From Symbiodinium natans (lineage: Eukaryota > Sar > Dinophyceae > Suessiales > Symbiodiniaceae): 27,500 nt of DNA. The DNA lies in assembly GCA_905221605.1 (NCBI GenBank), contig CAJNDS010001035.1, forward strand, positions 402,501 through 430,000, given 5' to 3'. Under the pieces are notes generated by a model. It did no database searches. It had not been told where the DNA came from and worked only from the letters and a program-made list of their open reading frames with translations. The stretch's first letter is position 1. Every line of letters starts with the position of its first letter. A program made the translations under genes and the position numbers. This document shows, in pieces, positions 15,094-23,275 of the stretch.

Positions 15094-15177
15094 CCTGCAG
15101 ACGAACAGCCTAAGGCACCGGCCTCGTCGGCTCAGGCGATGGGCACCATGTTGGGACACTACAACTGTCTGGGCTAG
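15094..15177 (+). pseudogene. Coding-like island, 27-codon frame
   Basis: The frame reads PADEQPKAPASSAQAMGTM then LGHYNCLG and stops before the next array. Nineteen of 27 codons end in G or C. Composition-driven chance is quite possible. Confidence 0.18.
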
Positions 15178-15197
15178 GGGCTCGCAGGGTTTTGTGA

Positions 15198-15860
15198 GGG
15201 TTTAGGGGTTTAGGGTTTAGGGTTTGGGGTTTAGGGTTTAGGGATTTAGGGCTTGGGGTCTACTGGGATTTACAAGGTTTGGAGGGTTGGGGTTCGGGGC
15301 TACAAGCCTGGAATTGCCAAGGACGCACCCGGATATCATGTCTCGGGCAGTTTCGGGTTTAGGGTTCAGGGTTTGGGTTCAGGGCTTTGGGTTTAGGGTT
15401 TAGGGTTTAGGGTTTGGGGTGTAGGGTGTAGGATGTAGGGTTTAGGGTTTGCAGGGTCTCAGACGATTGAGTCGCTGGTAAGGAAGCTTCCGGCGCGCGG
15501 CACGAGCAGTGGGCTTGGGTTCGCGGGTTCTGGGCTCAAGAGTGTAGGCTCAGGTTTAGGGTTTAGGGTTTAGGAGTTTAGGGTTTAGGGTTTAGGGTTT
15601 AGGGTGTAGGGTTTAGGGTTTAGGGTTTAGAGTTTAGGGTTTAGGGTTTAGGGTTTAGGGAATGTAGGGGTTTACCGGTGATGAGATGATTCCTTGCACA
15701 GCTTGGCCTTAAGCACCTCGACGCCTTTAAGCCCCGATGGCTTCATAGGGGGAGTATCCTAAGTCGCCGAGGATCAGCCTTCTTGGGTGTATAGGGTTTA
15801 GGGCTTAGGGTTTAGGGTTTGGGTTTTGGGTTTGGGGTTTAGGGTTGAGGGTTTAGGCTC
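15198..15860 (+). repeat. Series of short degenerate telomeric arrays and islands
   Basis: Arrays at about 15198-15260, 15355-15460, 15552-15665 and 15793-15860 with TTTGGGG, GTGTAGGG and TTTAGAG variants. The islands between are 70-130 bp. The one at 15671-15792 has a minus frame containing LKGVEVLKAKLCKESS. No identifiable gene. Confidence 0.85.
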
Positions 15861-16078
15861 TTGGCGCAGGGGAAGCACAAGCCTCTTTGCTTGAAGGACC
15901 TTACACATCAGGATCCCGGGCCCGGAACGAAGAAGAAGGTACCACTGCAGAACGCGTTATAAAACTCTAAGGTATAAAGAGGTTGGCACAGGGACAATTG
16001 GCCATTTGGGGGTTTCCAAGGCCGTAAAACTGGCTAAAATTCCTACGTCTTGGCTTTAGACTGGGGCTTTGTGATCTC
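15861..16078. other. Unique island
   Basis: About 218 bp of non-repetitive DNA. I see no gene, hairpin of note or repeat in it. Confidence 0.5.
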
Positions 16079-16432
16079 CAAACCCTAAACCCTAAGCCCC
16101 AAACCCCAAACCTCTAATCCTACACTCTAAACCGCAAACCCCAAATCCCAAATCCTAAACCCTGAACCCTAAACCTCAAATCCTGAACCCCAAACCCCAA
16201 AAGGCCCATTTTACAGCCCGCGTTGGAACCTGACGTTTGTCAAATTTCAGGGCTCAGGGCTTAGGGTTTGAATTCTGGGGGCTTGGGGTTTAGGGTTTAG
16301 TGTTTGGGGTTTAGGGTTTGGGGTTTAGGGTTCGGGGTTCCTGAACACTAAACGCTCTTAGCCCTAGCCCTGAACCCTGAACCCTAAACTCTAAACTCTA
16401 AACCCTAAACCCTAAACCCTAAACCCTAAAGC
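16079..16432. repeat. Alternating C-, G- and C-strand telomeric words
   Basis: Degenerate CCCTAAA at 16079-16205, degenerate TTTAGGG/TTTGGGG at 16255-16340, then CCCTAAA at 16341-16432. Polarity switches twice in 350 bp with little unique DNA between. Confidence 0.88.
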
Positions 16433-16456
16433 CCTAGACAAACATCTCGGGCAGCG

Positions 16457-16549
16457 TCAGGCTTGAAAGAAGAACCTCCTTACGTGACCATCCTCCTGCC
16501 AGCCGGGTTGCCAGAGGGCCATCTGTGTCAGCACCCCGGTAAACCTCCG
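16457..16549 (-). pseudogene. Coding-like island, 30-codon frame
   Basis: A minus frame contains FTGVLTQMALWQPGWQEDGH and stops at 16457-16459. Twenty-two of 30 codons end in G or C. No family recognised. Confidence 0.22.
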
Positions 16550-16556
16550 AAGTGCT

Positions 16557-16725
16557 TAGGGTTTAGGGCGAGGGTTTAGGGTTTAGGGTTTAGGGTTTAG
16601 GGTTTAGGGTTTAGGGTTTAGGGCTTAGGGCTTAGGGCTCAGGGTTTAGGGTGTAGGGTGTAGGGTTTAGGGTTTAGGGTTTAGGGTTTAGGGTTAGGGT
16701 TTAGGGTTTAGGGTTTAGGGGCGCG
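16557..16725 (+). repeat. Telomeric array
   Basis: TTTAGGG with CTTAGGG, CTCAGGG and GTGTAGGG variants and one 6-bp unit. The following island (16726-16867) has a plus frame containing LSALQFIKTDETTQAK, without strong codon bias. Confidence 0.92.
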
Positions 16726-16867
16726 ACGCTGGTAAGGGCATGCGGCCCGTAGCTGTAGAGTCCGACTGAGCTGTCGGCACTGCAGTTTATCAAGACCGAT
16801 GAAACCACGCAAGCCAAGCCCCTACATCCCCGGACCCCCGTACTGCGTAGAACCCATAAAGCCTGTT

Positions 16868-17150
16868 AACCCTAAACCCTGAACCCTAAACGCTAAACCC
16901 TGAACCCTAAACCCTAAACCCTAAACCCTAAACCCTAAACCCTAAACCCTAAACCCTAAACCCTAAACCCTAAACCTAGAAAGCCCTCGCCAAAAACAAG
17001 ATCCCAGAGGCCAGATGATCTTCAAGCCCCTAAACCCTGAAGCCTAAACCCTAAATCCCTAAACTCCCTTCCCCCTAGGCCCTAAACCCTAAGCCCCTAA
17101 CCCTTAACCATAAAGTTCCTAAAGTGGTCCTAAACCCTACATTCTTAGAT
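16868..17150 (-). repeat. CCCTAAA array and degenerate tail
   Basis: About fourteen units to 16977, nearly perfect after the first few, a short spacer, then CCCTAAA-like words of variable length to 17150. Confidence 0.92.
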
Positions 17151-17362
17151 CCAAAAAAAGAATTGGCTGTTCAAGAAACGCGGCGACTGAGGGTCTAGGA
17201 TTCAAGTTCTTGAAGCTTTGGGTTTTTGATTCAGGGTTTAGGTTCAGGGTGTAGGGCTTAGTTTAGGGTTTAGGATTCAGGGTGTAGGGTTTAAACTTTA
17301 TGGTTTAGGCTTAGGTTCAGGGTGTAGGATATAGGGTCTATATATTCTGACAGAGTGATAGG
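17151..17362 (+). other. Unique DNA with degenerate telomeric words
   Basis: Highly diverged words such as TTCAGGGTG and TTTAGGATTC between 17220 and 17340. No gene recognised. Confidence 0.55.
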
Positions 17363-17428
17363 ATGGCAGCGGACCGCCACGAGTTCCAACTGCTGCTGCA
17401 TGCAATCACTGGCTATCACCGGTTCAAC
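17363..17428 (+). pseudogene. Coding-like island, 22-codon frame
   Basis: From an ATG the frame reads MAADRHEFQLLLHAITGYHR and continues into a CCCTAAA array. Sixteen of 22 codons end in G or C. Too short to identify. Confidence 0.2.
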
Positions 17429-17520
17429 CCTAGACCCTAAACCCTAAACCCTAAAACCCTAAACCCCAAATCCTAAACCAAAAACCCTAAACCCCAAACC
17501 CTACACCCTAAACCCTAAGC
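17427..17520 (-). repeat. Degenerate CCCTAAA array
   Basis: CCCTAAA with CCCCAAA and ACCCTA variants. Confidence 0.9.
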
Positions 17521-17607
17521 AACCCCAGGGTCGCTTCTAAGGCTCGTCCTTGAATCCTTTGAGTCTGCATCGGGGCTTGAGATCGGCTGCTGCCGGCTTC
17601 GGCTTCT

Positions 17608-17861
17608 GCTTCTTCTTCTTCTTATTCTTCTTCTTCTTCTTATTATTATTGTTATTCTTGATATTGCTCTCATTATTATTGTTGTTATTCTTCTTCTTCT
17701 CCTTCTTCTTATTCTTCTTATTCTTCTTCTTCTTCTTCTTCTTCTTCTTCTTCTTCTTCTTCTTCTTCTTCTTCTTCTTCTTCTTCTTCTTCTTCTTCTT
17801 CTTCTTCTTCTTCTTCTTCTTCTTCTTCTTCTTCTTCTTCTTCTTCTTCTTCTTCTTCTTC
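17608..17861 (+). repeat. TTC trinucleotide array (GAA on minus)
   Basis: An imperfect TTC/TTA/TTG lead-in (17608-17719) followed by about 47 uninterrupted TTC units to 17861. The polypyrimidine strand can form triplex DNA. The long phenylalanine/leucine frame through it is an artefact. Confidence 0.97.
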
Positions 17862-17875
17862 GTCTCGTCGTGGCA

Positions 17876-17975
17876 GGGTTTAGGGTTTGGGGTTGAGGGT
17901 TCAGGGTTTAGAGTTTACGGTTTCGGGCTTCTTTTTTGGTTTAGGGTCTAGGGTTTTGGGTTTGGGGTTTAATTG
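17876..17975 (+). repeat. Degenerate telomeric array
   Basis: TTTAGGG with TTGAGGG, TTCAGGG, TTTACGG and TTTGGGG variants. Confidence 0.9.
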
Positions 17976-17989
17976 GCCTTCGTTCCTGA

Positions 17990-18245
17990 AGCCTAAACCC
18001 CAAACCCTAAACCCCAAACCCCAAACCCTAAACCCCAAACCCCAAACCCTAAACCCACCCCCTCAACCCCCAAACCCAAACCCTAAACCCCAAACCCCAA
18101 ACCCAAAACCCCTAAACCCCAAACCCCAAACCCTAAACCCTGACCATAACGATGCCTCTGAGGCTCCTCCTCCCTAAACCCTAAACCCAAAACCCTAAAG
18201 CCTAAACTCTAAACCCTAAACCCTAAACCCTAAACCCTAAACCCT
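17990..18245 (-). repeat. CCCTAAA/CCCCAAA array
   Basis: A semi-regular mixture in which one CCCTAAA often alternates with two CCCCAAA, giving a 21-bp higher-order period near 17997-18060. The Asn-Pro-Lys-Pro forward frame is its translation and not a gene. Confidence 0.93.
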
Positions 18246-18323
18246 TAAGGGGCAAAAGCCGGCCTCTTGGGCTTCCACCGTCTCTTCCTCCTTGCGGGGG
18301 CAAGCCCGTAAAGGAAGCCGCTA

Positions 18324-18520
18324 AGGGTTTAGGGTTTAGGGTTTAGGGTTTAGGGTTTAGGGTTTAGGGTTTAGGGTTTAGGGTTTAGGGTCTAGGGTTT
18401 AGGGTTTAGGGTTCAGGGTTTAGGGTTTAAGGTTTAGGGTTTAGGGTTTAGGGTCTAGGGTCTAGGGTCTAGGGTCTAGGGTCTAGGGTTTAGGGTTGAG
18501 GGTATAGGGTTCAGGGTTCA
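18324..18520 (+). repeat. Telomeric array with TCTAGGG block
   Basis: TTTAGGG units, then five to six consecutive TCTAGGG units at 18449-18489, then degenerate ends. Confidence 0.95.
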
Positions 18521-18689
18521 GGTTTCGGGGGCTTGGGGGGGGGCTTCAGGGTTTTTGGGGCTTATGGGGGGTTCATAGTTTTGGGGCACTGGGGCGCTTT
18601 CTTCTCCTTGAGGGCTTCTGATAGGATCCTATAGCCCTCGAGTCACGCGAACTCCCCGTTGCCAAAGACTCAGCCTAAGGGCTTGAGCT
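18521..18689. other. Unique island
   Basis: About 170 bp; G-rich at its left end. A minus frame contains EGYRILSEALKEKKAPQC but is interrupted upstream. No gene called. Confidence 0.45.
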
Positions 18690-18985
18690 TTAGGGTTTAG
18701 GGTTTAGGGTTTAGGGTTTAGGGTTTAGGGTTTAGGGTTTAGGGTTTAGGGTTTAGGGTTTAGGGTTTAGGGTTTAGGGGGTTAGGGTTTAGGGTTTAGG
18801 GTTAGGGTTTAGGGTTTAGGGTTTTAGGTTTTAGGGTTTAGGGTTTAGGGTTTAGGGTTTAGGGTTTAGGGTTTAGGGTTTAGGGTTTAGGGTTTAGGGT
18901 TTAGGGTTTAGGGTTTAGGGTTTAGGGTTTAGGGTTTAGGGTTTAGGGTTTAGGGTTCAGGGTAAACCCTTAACCCTAAACCCTC
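18690..18985. repeat. Long telomeric array ending in a head-to-head junction
   Basis: About 38 TTTAGGG units (18690-18962) with a few 6-, 8- and 9-bp units near 18778-18830, then an abrupt change through TTCAGGGTAAACCCTTAACC to CCCTAAA words. The right side is only three to four units long. Confidence 0.93.
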
Positions 18986-19386
18986 AACTCTACTCTGTTT
19001 GGCGGCTTTGGGTTTGTGCAGGATGGCTCGCAGGTCGCTTAAGTATGTTTGGAGCTGAGGGTTTAAGGCCCAAACGAAGTAGAGCGTAGGGTTGAGGGTC
19101 GAGGGTTTAGGGTTTAGAAGTTCGAACAGCCATATGTCCTACCAAAACAAAGAGGTTTCAGAGGGGCCGCCCGATCCCTAGACCCTAAAACCCGAACCCG
19201 AATTCCCCACAGGTTTTGGGTTTAGGGTTTTGGGTTTAGGGTTTAGGGCTGGGTTTAGGGTTTAGGGTTTAGGGTTTAGGGTTTAGGGTTGAGGGCTTAG
19301 GCTCATACCCTTCCCGAAGGCTCCATAGGGGTTTCCCGATGTGCATCCCTCAACTCCGAGCCTTAAACGCCTATGGACAAACCCCC
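18986..19386. other. Islands around a short telomeric array
   Basis: 18986-19212 is unique. CCCTCAACTCTACTCTGTTTGG (around 18980-19002) has an imperfect inverted partner at about 19070-19099. A TTTAGGG array lies at 19213-19290, and 19291-19386 is unique. No gene recognised. Confidence 0.6.
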
Positions 19387-19527
19387 CTAAACCCTAAACC
19401 CTAAACCCTAAACCCTAAACCCTAAACCCTAAACCCTAAACCCTAAACCCTAAACCCTAAACCCTAAACCCTAAGCCCTAAGCCTAAACCCTAAACCCTA
19501 AACCCTAAACCCTAAACCCTAAACCCC
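19387..19527 (-). repeat. CCCTAAA array
   Basis: About 20 units, near perfect apart from two CCCTAAG-type units in the middle. Confidence 0.96.
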
Positions 19528-19530
19528 ACA

Positions 19531-19641
19531 GCCCAAGCTTCGAGGATCAAGGGACGGGAGATGCCCCGCCTCATCGGCGGCGAGGTAGCACTCAAAGCCG
19601 CCCACCTGGCTGCAAGTCGGGTTGGAAACCAGAAGAACGGC
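19531..19641 (+). pseudogene. Coding-like island, 37-codon frame interrupted by a telomeric array
   Basis: The plus frame reads MPRLIGGEVALKAAHLAASR then VGNQKNG. Twenty-six of 37 codons end in G or C. Its last 33 bases are duplicated on the far side of the next array, so an array appears to have been inserted into this sequence. No family recognised. Confidence 0.28.
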
Positions 19642-19867
19642 TTAGGGTTTAGGGTTTAGGGTTTAGGGTTTAGGGTTAGGGTTTAGGGTTTAGGGTTTAG
19701 GGTTTGGGGTTTAGGGTTTAGGGTTTAGGGTTTAGGGTTTAGGGTTTAGGGTTTAGGGTTTAGGGTTTAGGGTTTAGGGTTTAGGGTTTAGGGTTTAGGG
19801 TTTAGGGTTTAGGGTTTAGGGTTTAGGGTTTAGCTGCAAGTCGGGTTGGAAACCAGAAGAATGGCTT
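19609..19867 (+). repeat. Telomeric array between 35-bp direct repeats
   Basis: GCTGCAAGTCGGGTTGGAAA onward (19609-19643, ending GGCTT) recurs at 19833-19867 with one C/T difference, 34 of 35 identical. Everything between is TTTAGGG with one TTTGGGG and one 6-bp unit. The array starts and stops exactly at the duplicated segments, which is the structure of an insertion with target duplication. Confidence 0.95.
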
Positions 19868-20040
19868 GGGATCACTATTAAAATTTAGGACAGGATTTAG
19901 GGATTAGGGTTTTTGGGTTTAGGGGTTCGGCTTAGTGTTTAGGGTTTAGGGTTTAGTGTTTAGGGGGATTTTAGAATTTAGGATTTAGGGATTAGGGTTT
20001 TTCGGGTTTAGGGGTTTAAGGTTTAGAGTTCGGGGGGTGC
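19868..20040 (+). repeat. Degenerate telomeric words
   Basis: Diverged units such as ATTTAGGGATTAGGG that occur twice (near 19895 and 19980), suggesting a local duplication of about 85 bp. Confidence 0.75.
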
Positions 20041-20564
20041 CCTAAGCCTATCGAGCTTGGTCGCGCAACGGCTGAAGGGTCGGCGCGCCACTGGTGCTGT
20101 GCCTAATTCCCTCGCTCCTTCCTAAGAAGCAGCAGGGCGAGCTCGGCAGGAGATCCATTTGGCTTCGAGGAGGAGGGCCAGCTGTATATCTCGAGGCAGC
20201 TTCCCTTAAAGGACCCTATTCACAATGCCTCGTGGTGAGGGTGGCTTGGTCGACCGACGGGGCCACTATTGTCCTCAGCTCGTTTATAAGCATCGGCTGA
20301 TGCTGCTGGTGTTGGCCACCATCTCCTGTGTCTCCAACTCCCCAAGGCAGGCTGGAAGCCCCAACAGCTGTTCGACCGAGCCTGGCGTTGAGGAAAACAT
20401 GTCGATGCGCTGGAGACGGGGTTAGGGAGTAGTGGGGAGTATCAGGGAACCTTCAGGGGTACATACCGCCCTGCCAAACCTGAAACTCCCAACGCTCTCC
20501 CAACCTCCTCTGAAGCCCACTGCTGCGAGGCCATCGACTTCAGGTTCTCCTCTTGGGTTTTGGG
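20041..20564. other. Large unique island, possible gene remnants on both strands
   Basis: The least repetitive 500 bp of the window. On plus, a frame ending at 20300 contains VVRVAWSTDGATIVLSS, which resembles one strand pair of a WD40 repeat (WSxDGxxI); no GH or WD dipeptide is placed correctly. On minus, 20284-20400 reads MFSSTPGSVEQLLGLPACLG and continues for 38 codons with strong G/C-ending bias. The two cannot both be coding, and neither is identified with confidence. Confidence 0.35.
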
Positions 20565-20640
20565 GTTTAGGGTTTAGGGTTTAGGGCTTGGGGGGTTGAG
20601 GGTTTAGGGTTGAGGGTTGAGGGTTTAGGTTTAGGGGTGT
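20565..20640 (+). repeat. Degenerate telomeric array
   Basis: TTTAGGG, TTGAGGG and truncated units. The following 120 bp (20641-20763) is G/T-rich unique DNA with no gene. Confidence 0.88.
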
Positions 20641-20763
20641 CGGAATCCGGGCTGCTGGCTTGGGGTCTAGGGGTTCAAGGCTTGGGGCCTTGAGGCTTCG
20701 AGTTGGGTTTTTACGATTTTAGGAGCTTCGGCCTTGGGGATGAGGGTTCTGGGTTTGTATGGT

Positions 20764-21000
20764 TTACCCTAAACCCTAAACCCTAAACCCTAAACCCTAA
20801 ACCCTAAACCCTAAACCCTAAACCCTAAACTCTAAACCTGTTGTTTCGGCCCACCTCAGAAGCTTGGGAGCTTCAAGCTCCTGAACCCTAAACCCTGCAG
20901 CCCTCAGCCCCTGAAGCCCTAAAGCCCTAAAGCCGCCAAACCGAGAGCCCGAAACCCTAAACGCGGGCGCTGCGGTGAGCAGCGAGCGTGAAGAGAAATG
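20764..21000 (-). repeat. CCCTAAA array, palindrome and degenerate words
   Basis: About ten CCCTAAA units at 20764-20838, the palindrome GGAGCTTCAAGCTCC at 20867-20881, then degenerate CCCTAAA-type words to about 20965 and a short GC-rich spacer. Confidence 0.88.
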
Positions 21001-21103
21001 ACCCTAAACCTTGGGTCGGAGCGGTTAGACCTTTAGGATTTAGGGTTTAGTTTTAGGATTCATATGGTTGAGAGGCCTTTCTGAGGCCTCTAGGATTTAG
21101 GAC
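21001..21103. other. Spacer with perfect 8-bp hairpin
   Basis: AGAGGCCT (21071-21078) pairs with AGGCCTCT (21084-21091) over a 5-nt loop. Degenerate ATTTAGG words follow. Confidence 0.7.
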
Positions 21104-21565
21104 TTAGGATTTAGGATTTAGGATTCTGGAGGCGTCCTGAAGGCCATGGCAGCTCCAAAAGCTTCTGTCAAAGTTTGCCTTCAAAAAAGCTGTTGTTAGG
21201 GTTGGGAGGCCCCGTGGAGGTGTTGGGTACCCAGGTCTCAGGCAAAAGTGGCCGATTCCAGGTAGAGTATGCACCGAGAACCTGTTCCGGGGCCTTTCAA
21301 ACCTCGCAGAAGGAAATCTTAGAGGCTTCAGACCCTTCGCCCAAGCTATGAAGACCCCCAAATCCCAAAGCACAAATCTCGATCCGATGAAATAGCATGG
21401 ACTGGGATTCAAGCAACTATTTGAGAGGAGAGCCGACGACAAACATATGAAAACCCTAAACCCGACAAAGGTTATAAAATGGGTGGGTGGGTTGGGCAGA
21501 TCACTGAACCTTGGCGCACCCACAACACACGCCCAACGTGGTGGTGTGCGCGGAGCATGTGACAC
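21104..21565 (-). CDS. Hypothetical 153-codon frame, doubtful
   Basis: The longest reverse frame in low-repeat DNA: ATG at 21565, stop at 21104-21106. The last residues (ILNPKS) come from ATTTAGG repeats and the internal GFRVF from one telomeric unit, so parts of it are repeat-derived. Codon use is not strongly biased, unlike the fragment at 22501-22788. A hydrophobic stretch lies around residues 32-48, but no domain is recognised. A chance frame in a stop-poor island is at least as likely as a gene. Confidence 0.15.
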   Translation of the reverse strand: MSHAPRTPPRWACVVGAPRFSDLPNPPTHFITFVGFRVFICLSSALLSNSCLNPSPCYFIGSRFVLWDLGVFIAWAKGLKPLRFPSARFERPRNRFSVHTLPGIGHFCLRPGYPTPPRGLPTLTTAFLKANFDRSFWSCHGLQDASRILNPKS

Positions 21566-21762
21566 ACCCTAAAAACCTAAACCCCCTAAACCCGTAAACA
21601 CCTGAACCCCTAAACCCCTAAACCCCAAACCCCTAAACCCCTAGGCCCCTGAACCCCTGAACCCCTGAACCCTTGAACCCCTGAACCCCTGAACCCCTGA
21701 ACCCCTAAACTCTAAACCCTAAACCCTAAACCCCTAAACCCTAAACCCTAAACCCGAAACCC
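21566..21762 (-). repeat. C-rich array with 8-bp CCCCTGAA/CCCCTAAA block
   Basis: Mixed 7- and 8-bp units. About 21602-21705 favours 8-bp CCCCTAAA and then CCCCTGAA in tandem, before a return to CCCTAAA. Confidence 0.92.
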
Positions 21763-21843
21763 CTCCTCGTCCATCTTCCCACAGCTGCTGTCGCCCAGCG
21801 CGAAGGTAAGGATGGCATCGAGCTCTGCTGCCTCTTTGAGGCT
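21763..21843 (-). pseudogene. Coding-like island, 27-codon frame
   Basis: The minus frame reads SLKEAAELDAILTFALGDSS then CGKMDEE; about four in five codons end in G or C. On the opposite strand CCCACAG and AAGGTAAGG resemble splice acceptor and donor sites, so the coding strand is uncertain. Confidence 0.22.
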
Positions 21844-21910
21844 TAGGGTTTAGGGTTTAGGGTTTAGGGTTTAGGGTTTAGGGTTTAGGGTTTAGGGTTT
21901 AGGGTTTAGG
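21840..21910 (+). repeat. Telomeric array leading into a 9-bp minisatellite
   Basis: Nine to ten TTTAGGG units whose last AGGG is shared with the first unit of the following array. Confidence 0.95.
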
Positions 21911-22073
21911 GTCTTCAGGGTCTTCCAGGATCTTCCAAGGTCTTCCGGGATCTTCCAGGGTCTTCCAAGGCCTTCAGGGCCTTCAGGGTCTTCAGGGTCT
22001 TCAGGGTCTTCAGGGTCTTCAGGGTCTTCAGGGTCTTCAGGGTCTTCAGGGTCTTCAAGGTCTTCAGGGTTTT
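21908..22073 (+). repeat. 9-bp minisatellite (AGGGTCTTC)
   Basis: About 18 units of AGGGTCTTC, with variants AGGATCTTC, AAGGTCTTC and AGGGCCTTC near the left end and a homogeneous core near 21985-22050. On minus it reads as Glu-Asp-Pro repeats, which explains the long reverse frame. It starts flush with the telomeric array and keeps its AGGG. Confidence 0.95.
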
Positions 22074-22500
22074 CAGGCTTTAGGGCCTTTAGCGTCTTAA
22101 GGGCTAGGTATTCTTTAGGGTTCAGGGTTTCGGGTTTAGGGCTTTTTGGCTTACATAAGGCCCTAGACCTTAAACCCTCATAGGGTGTTTTGCTGGGTGT
22201 GTGGGTTGAGAAGACTTTAGGTGTTTCCCGGATTTGGGGGTTGAGAGTTTTAGGGCTTGAGGGTTTAGGCACAGGATGGAAGAGCTTCACGCATATAGGG
22301 CTGAGGTTGAAGGACCCTCAACCCTAAACCCTAAGCATTAAGGTTTTGAGGGTTTAGACTGAATGGTCTTCGGGCTCAGGGTGAAGGAGCTTCAGGGTTT
22401 CAGGGTTTTTGGGGCGGAAAAACCGAAAAAACTTGGGGTTTAGGTCTTGGGGCTTAGGACTTCGGGCTGGGGCTTAGGGCTGCCAAGTTTGGAGATGAAC
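22074..22500. other. Spacer with scattered telomeric words
   Basis: About 425 bp of mostly unique DNA with isolated TTTAGGG or CTTAGGG words, including two CCCTAAA-like words near 22320. No gene or strong secondary structure seen. Confidence 0.5.
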
Positions 22501-22788
22501 CTAACACAACACCTGCATCAAAGCTGAGCTCATGATAGTGGAAGTAGAGCCCATCATGATGCTCTTCCGCACGGCCAGGTCAGTCTTCTTCACGAAGGTT
22601 CGGGAGGTGGACCTCCTCAAACAGGCCGTGCCCCTTTGAAATAGGCCTGCCTGAAAAGCAGCCTGTTGATCGCCCATGGTCTTGAACTGCCGGCTGGAGC
22701 TCGCCTTGTTGGACTTGTCGCGGGGCTCGCACTCGCCCAGGCCATTCTTCATATCCTCGATGCTCCGATGGGTCGTGCTCAGCCGCAT
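22501..22788 (-). pseudogene. Unidentified gene fragment with strong codon bias
   Basis: ATG at 22788, stop just left of 22501. The N-terminal part (MRLSTTHRSIEDMKNGLG, then a Lys/Ser/Arg-rich segment) has 35 of 38 codons ending in G or C after the ATG, the clearest coding signature in the window. Further on, a second frame gives a more protein-like reading (GHGLFEEVHLPNLREE, then LYFHYHELSFDAG), with the first frame better between them (DLAVRKSIMMG). This suggests small frame-shifting indels in a decayed exon. No family is recognised and no intron or transcript signal is certain. Confidence 0.45.
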
Positions 22789-22811
22789 TGCAAGAAGTAC
22801 AAGGACGCAAG

Positions 22812-23275
22812 TGGGAAAGGGTTTAGGGCTTAGGGTTCAGGGTAGCAGGGCCGGCAAGTATGCGGCAAACAACAGGAGCAAAACCTAAACCCCTAAATGC
22901 CATGCGCCCCCTTCACCTCGGTAATACCTTGACCCGCAAACCCGAACTGCATCAACCTCAAATCCTAAACACCCCCAAAATCCTAAGCCCCAAAACAACC
23001 CTAAGCCCAAAGCCCCTAAACGCTGCAGCCCCTAAGCCCCTCTATCCCCCCCAAACCCCTAAGCCCAAACCTCAAAACCCTAAACCCCAAACCCCAAACC
23101 CTAAAACCCCAAACCCTAAAACCCAAACCCTAAAACCCAAACCCTAAACCCAAACCCTAAACCCTAAACCCCAAAACCCTAAACCCCAAACCTTACACCC
23201 CAAACCCCAAACCCCAAACCCCAAGCCCTAAACCCTAAACCCGAAACCCCAAACCCTAAACCCAAAACCCAAAAC
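22812..23275 (-). repeat. Short G array, spacer, then degenerate CCCTAAA/CCCCAAA array
   Basis: Three TTTAGGG-type units near 22817-22842. After a spacer with scattered words, C-rich units dominate from about 23060 to 23275, mixing CCCTAAA, CCCCAAA and CCCTAAAA. Confidence 0.88.

Noticed and set aside
17550-17951. 133-codon phenylalanine-rich frame
   Set aside because: Translation of the TTC trinucleotide array.
17887-18177. Frame rich in Asn-Pro-Lys-Pro-Gln-Thr-Leu
   Set aside because: Direct translation of CCCTAAA/CCCCAAA units; similar frames occur wherever such arrays lie.
21892-22290. Reverse frame with Glu-Asp-Pro repeats
   Set aside because: Translation of the 9-bp AGGGTCTTC minisatellite.
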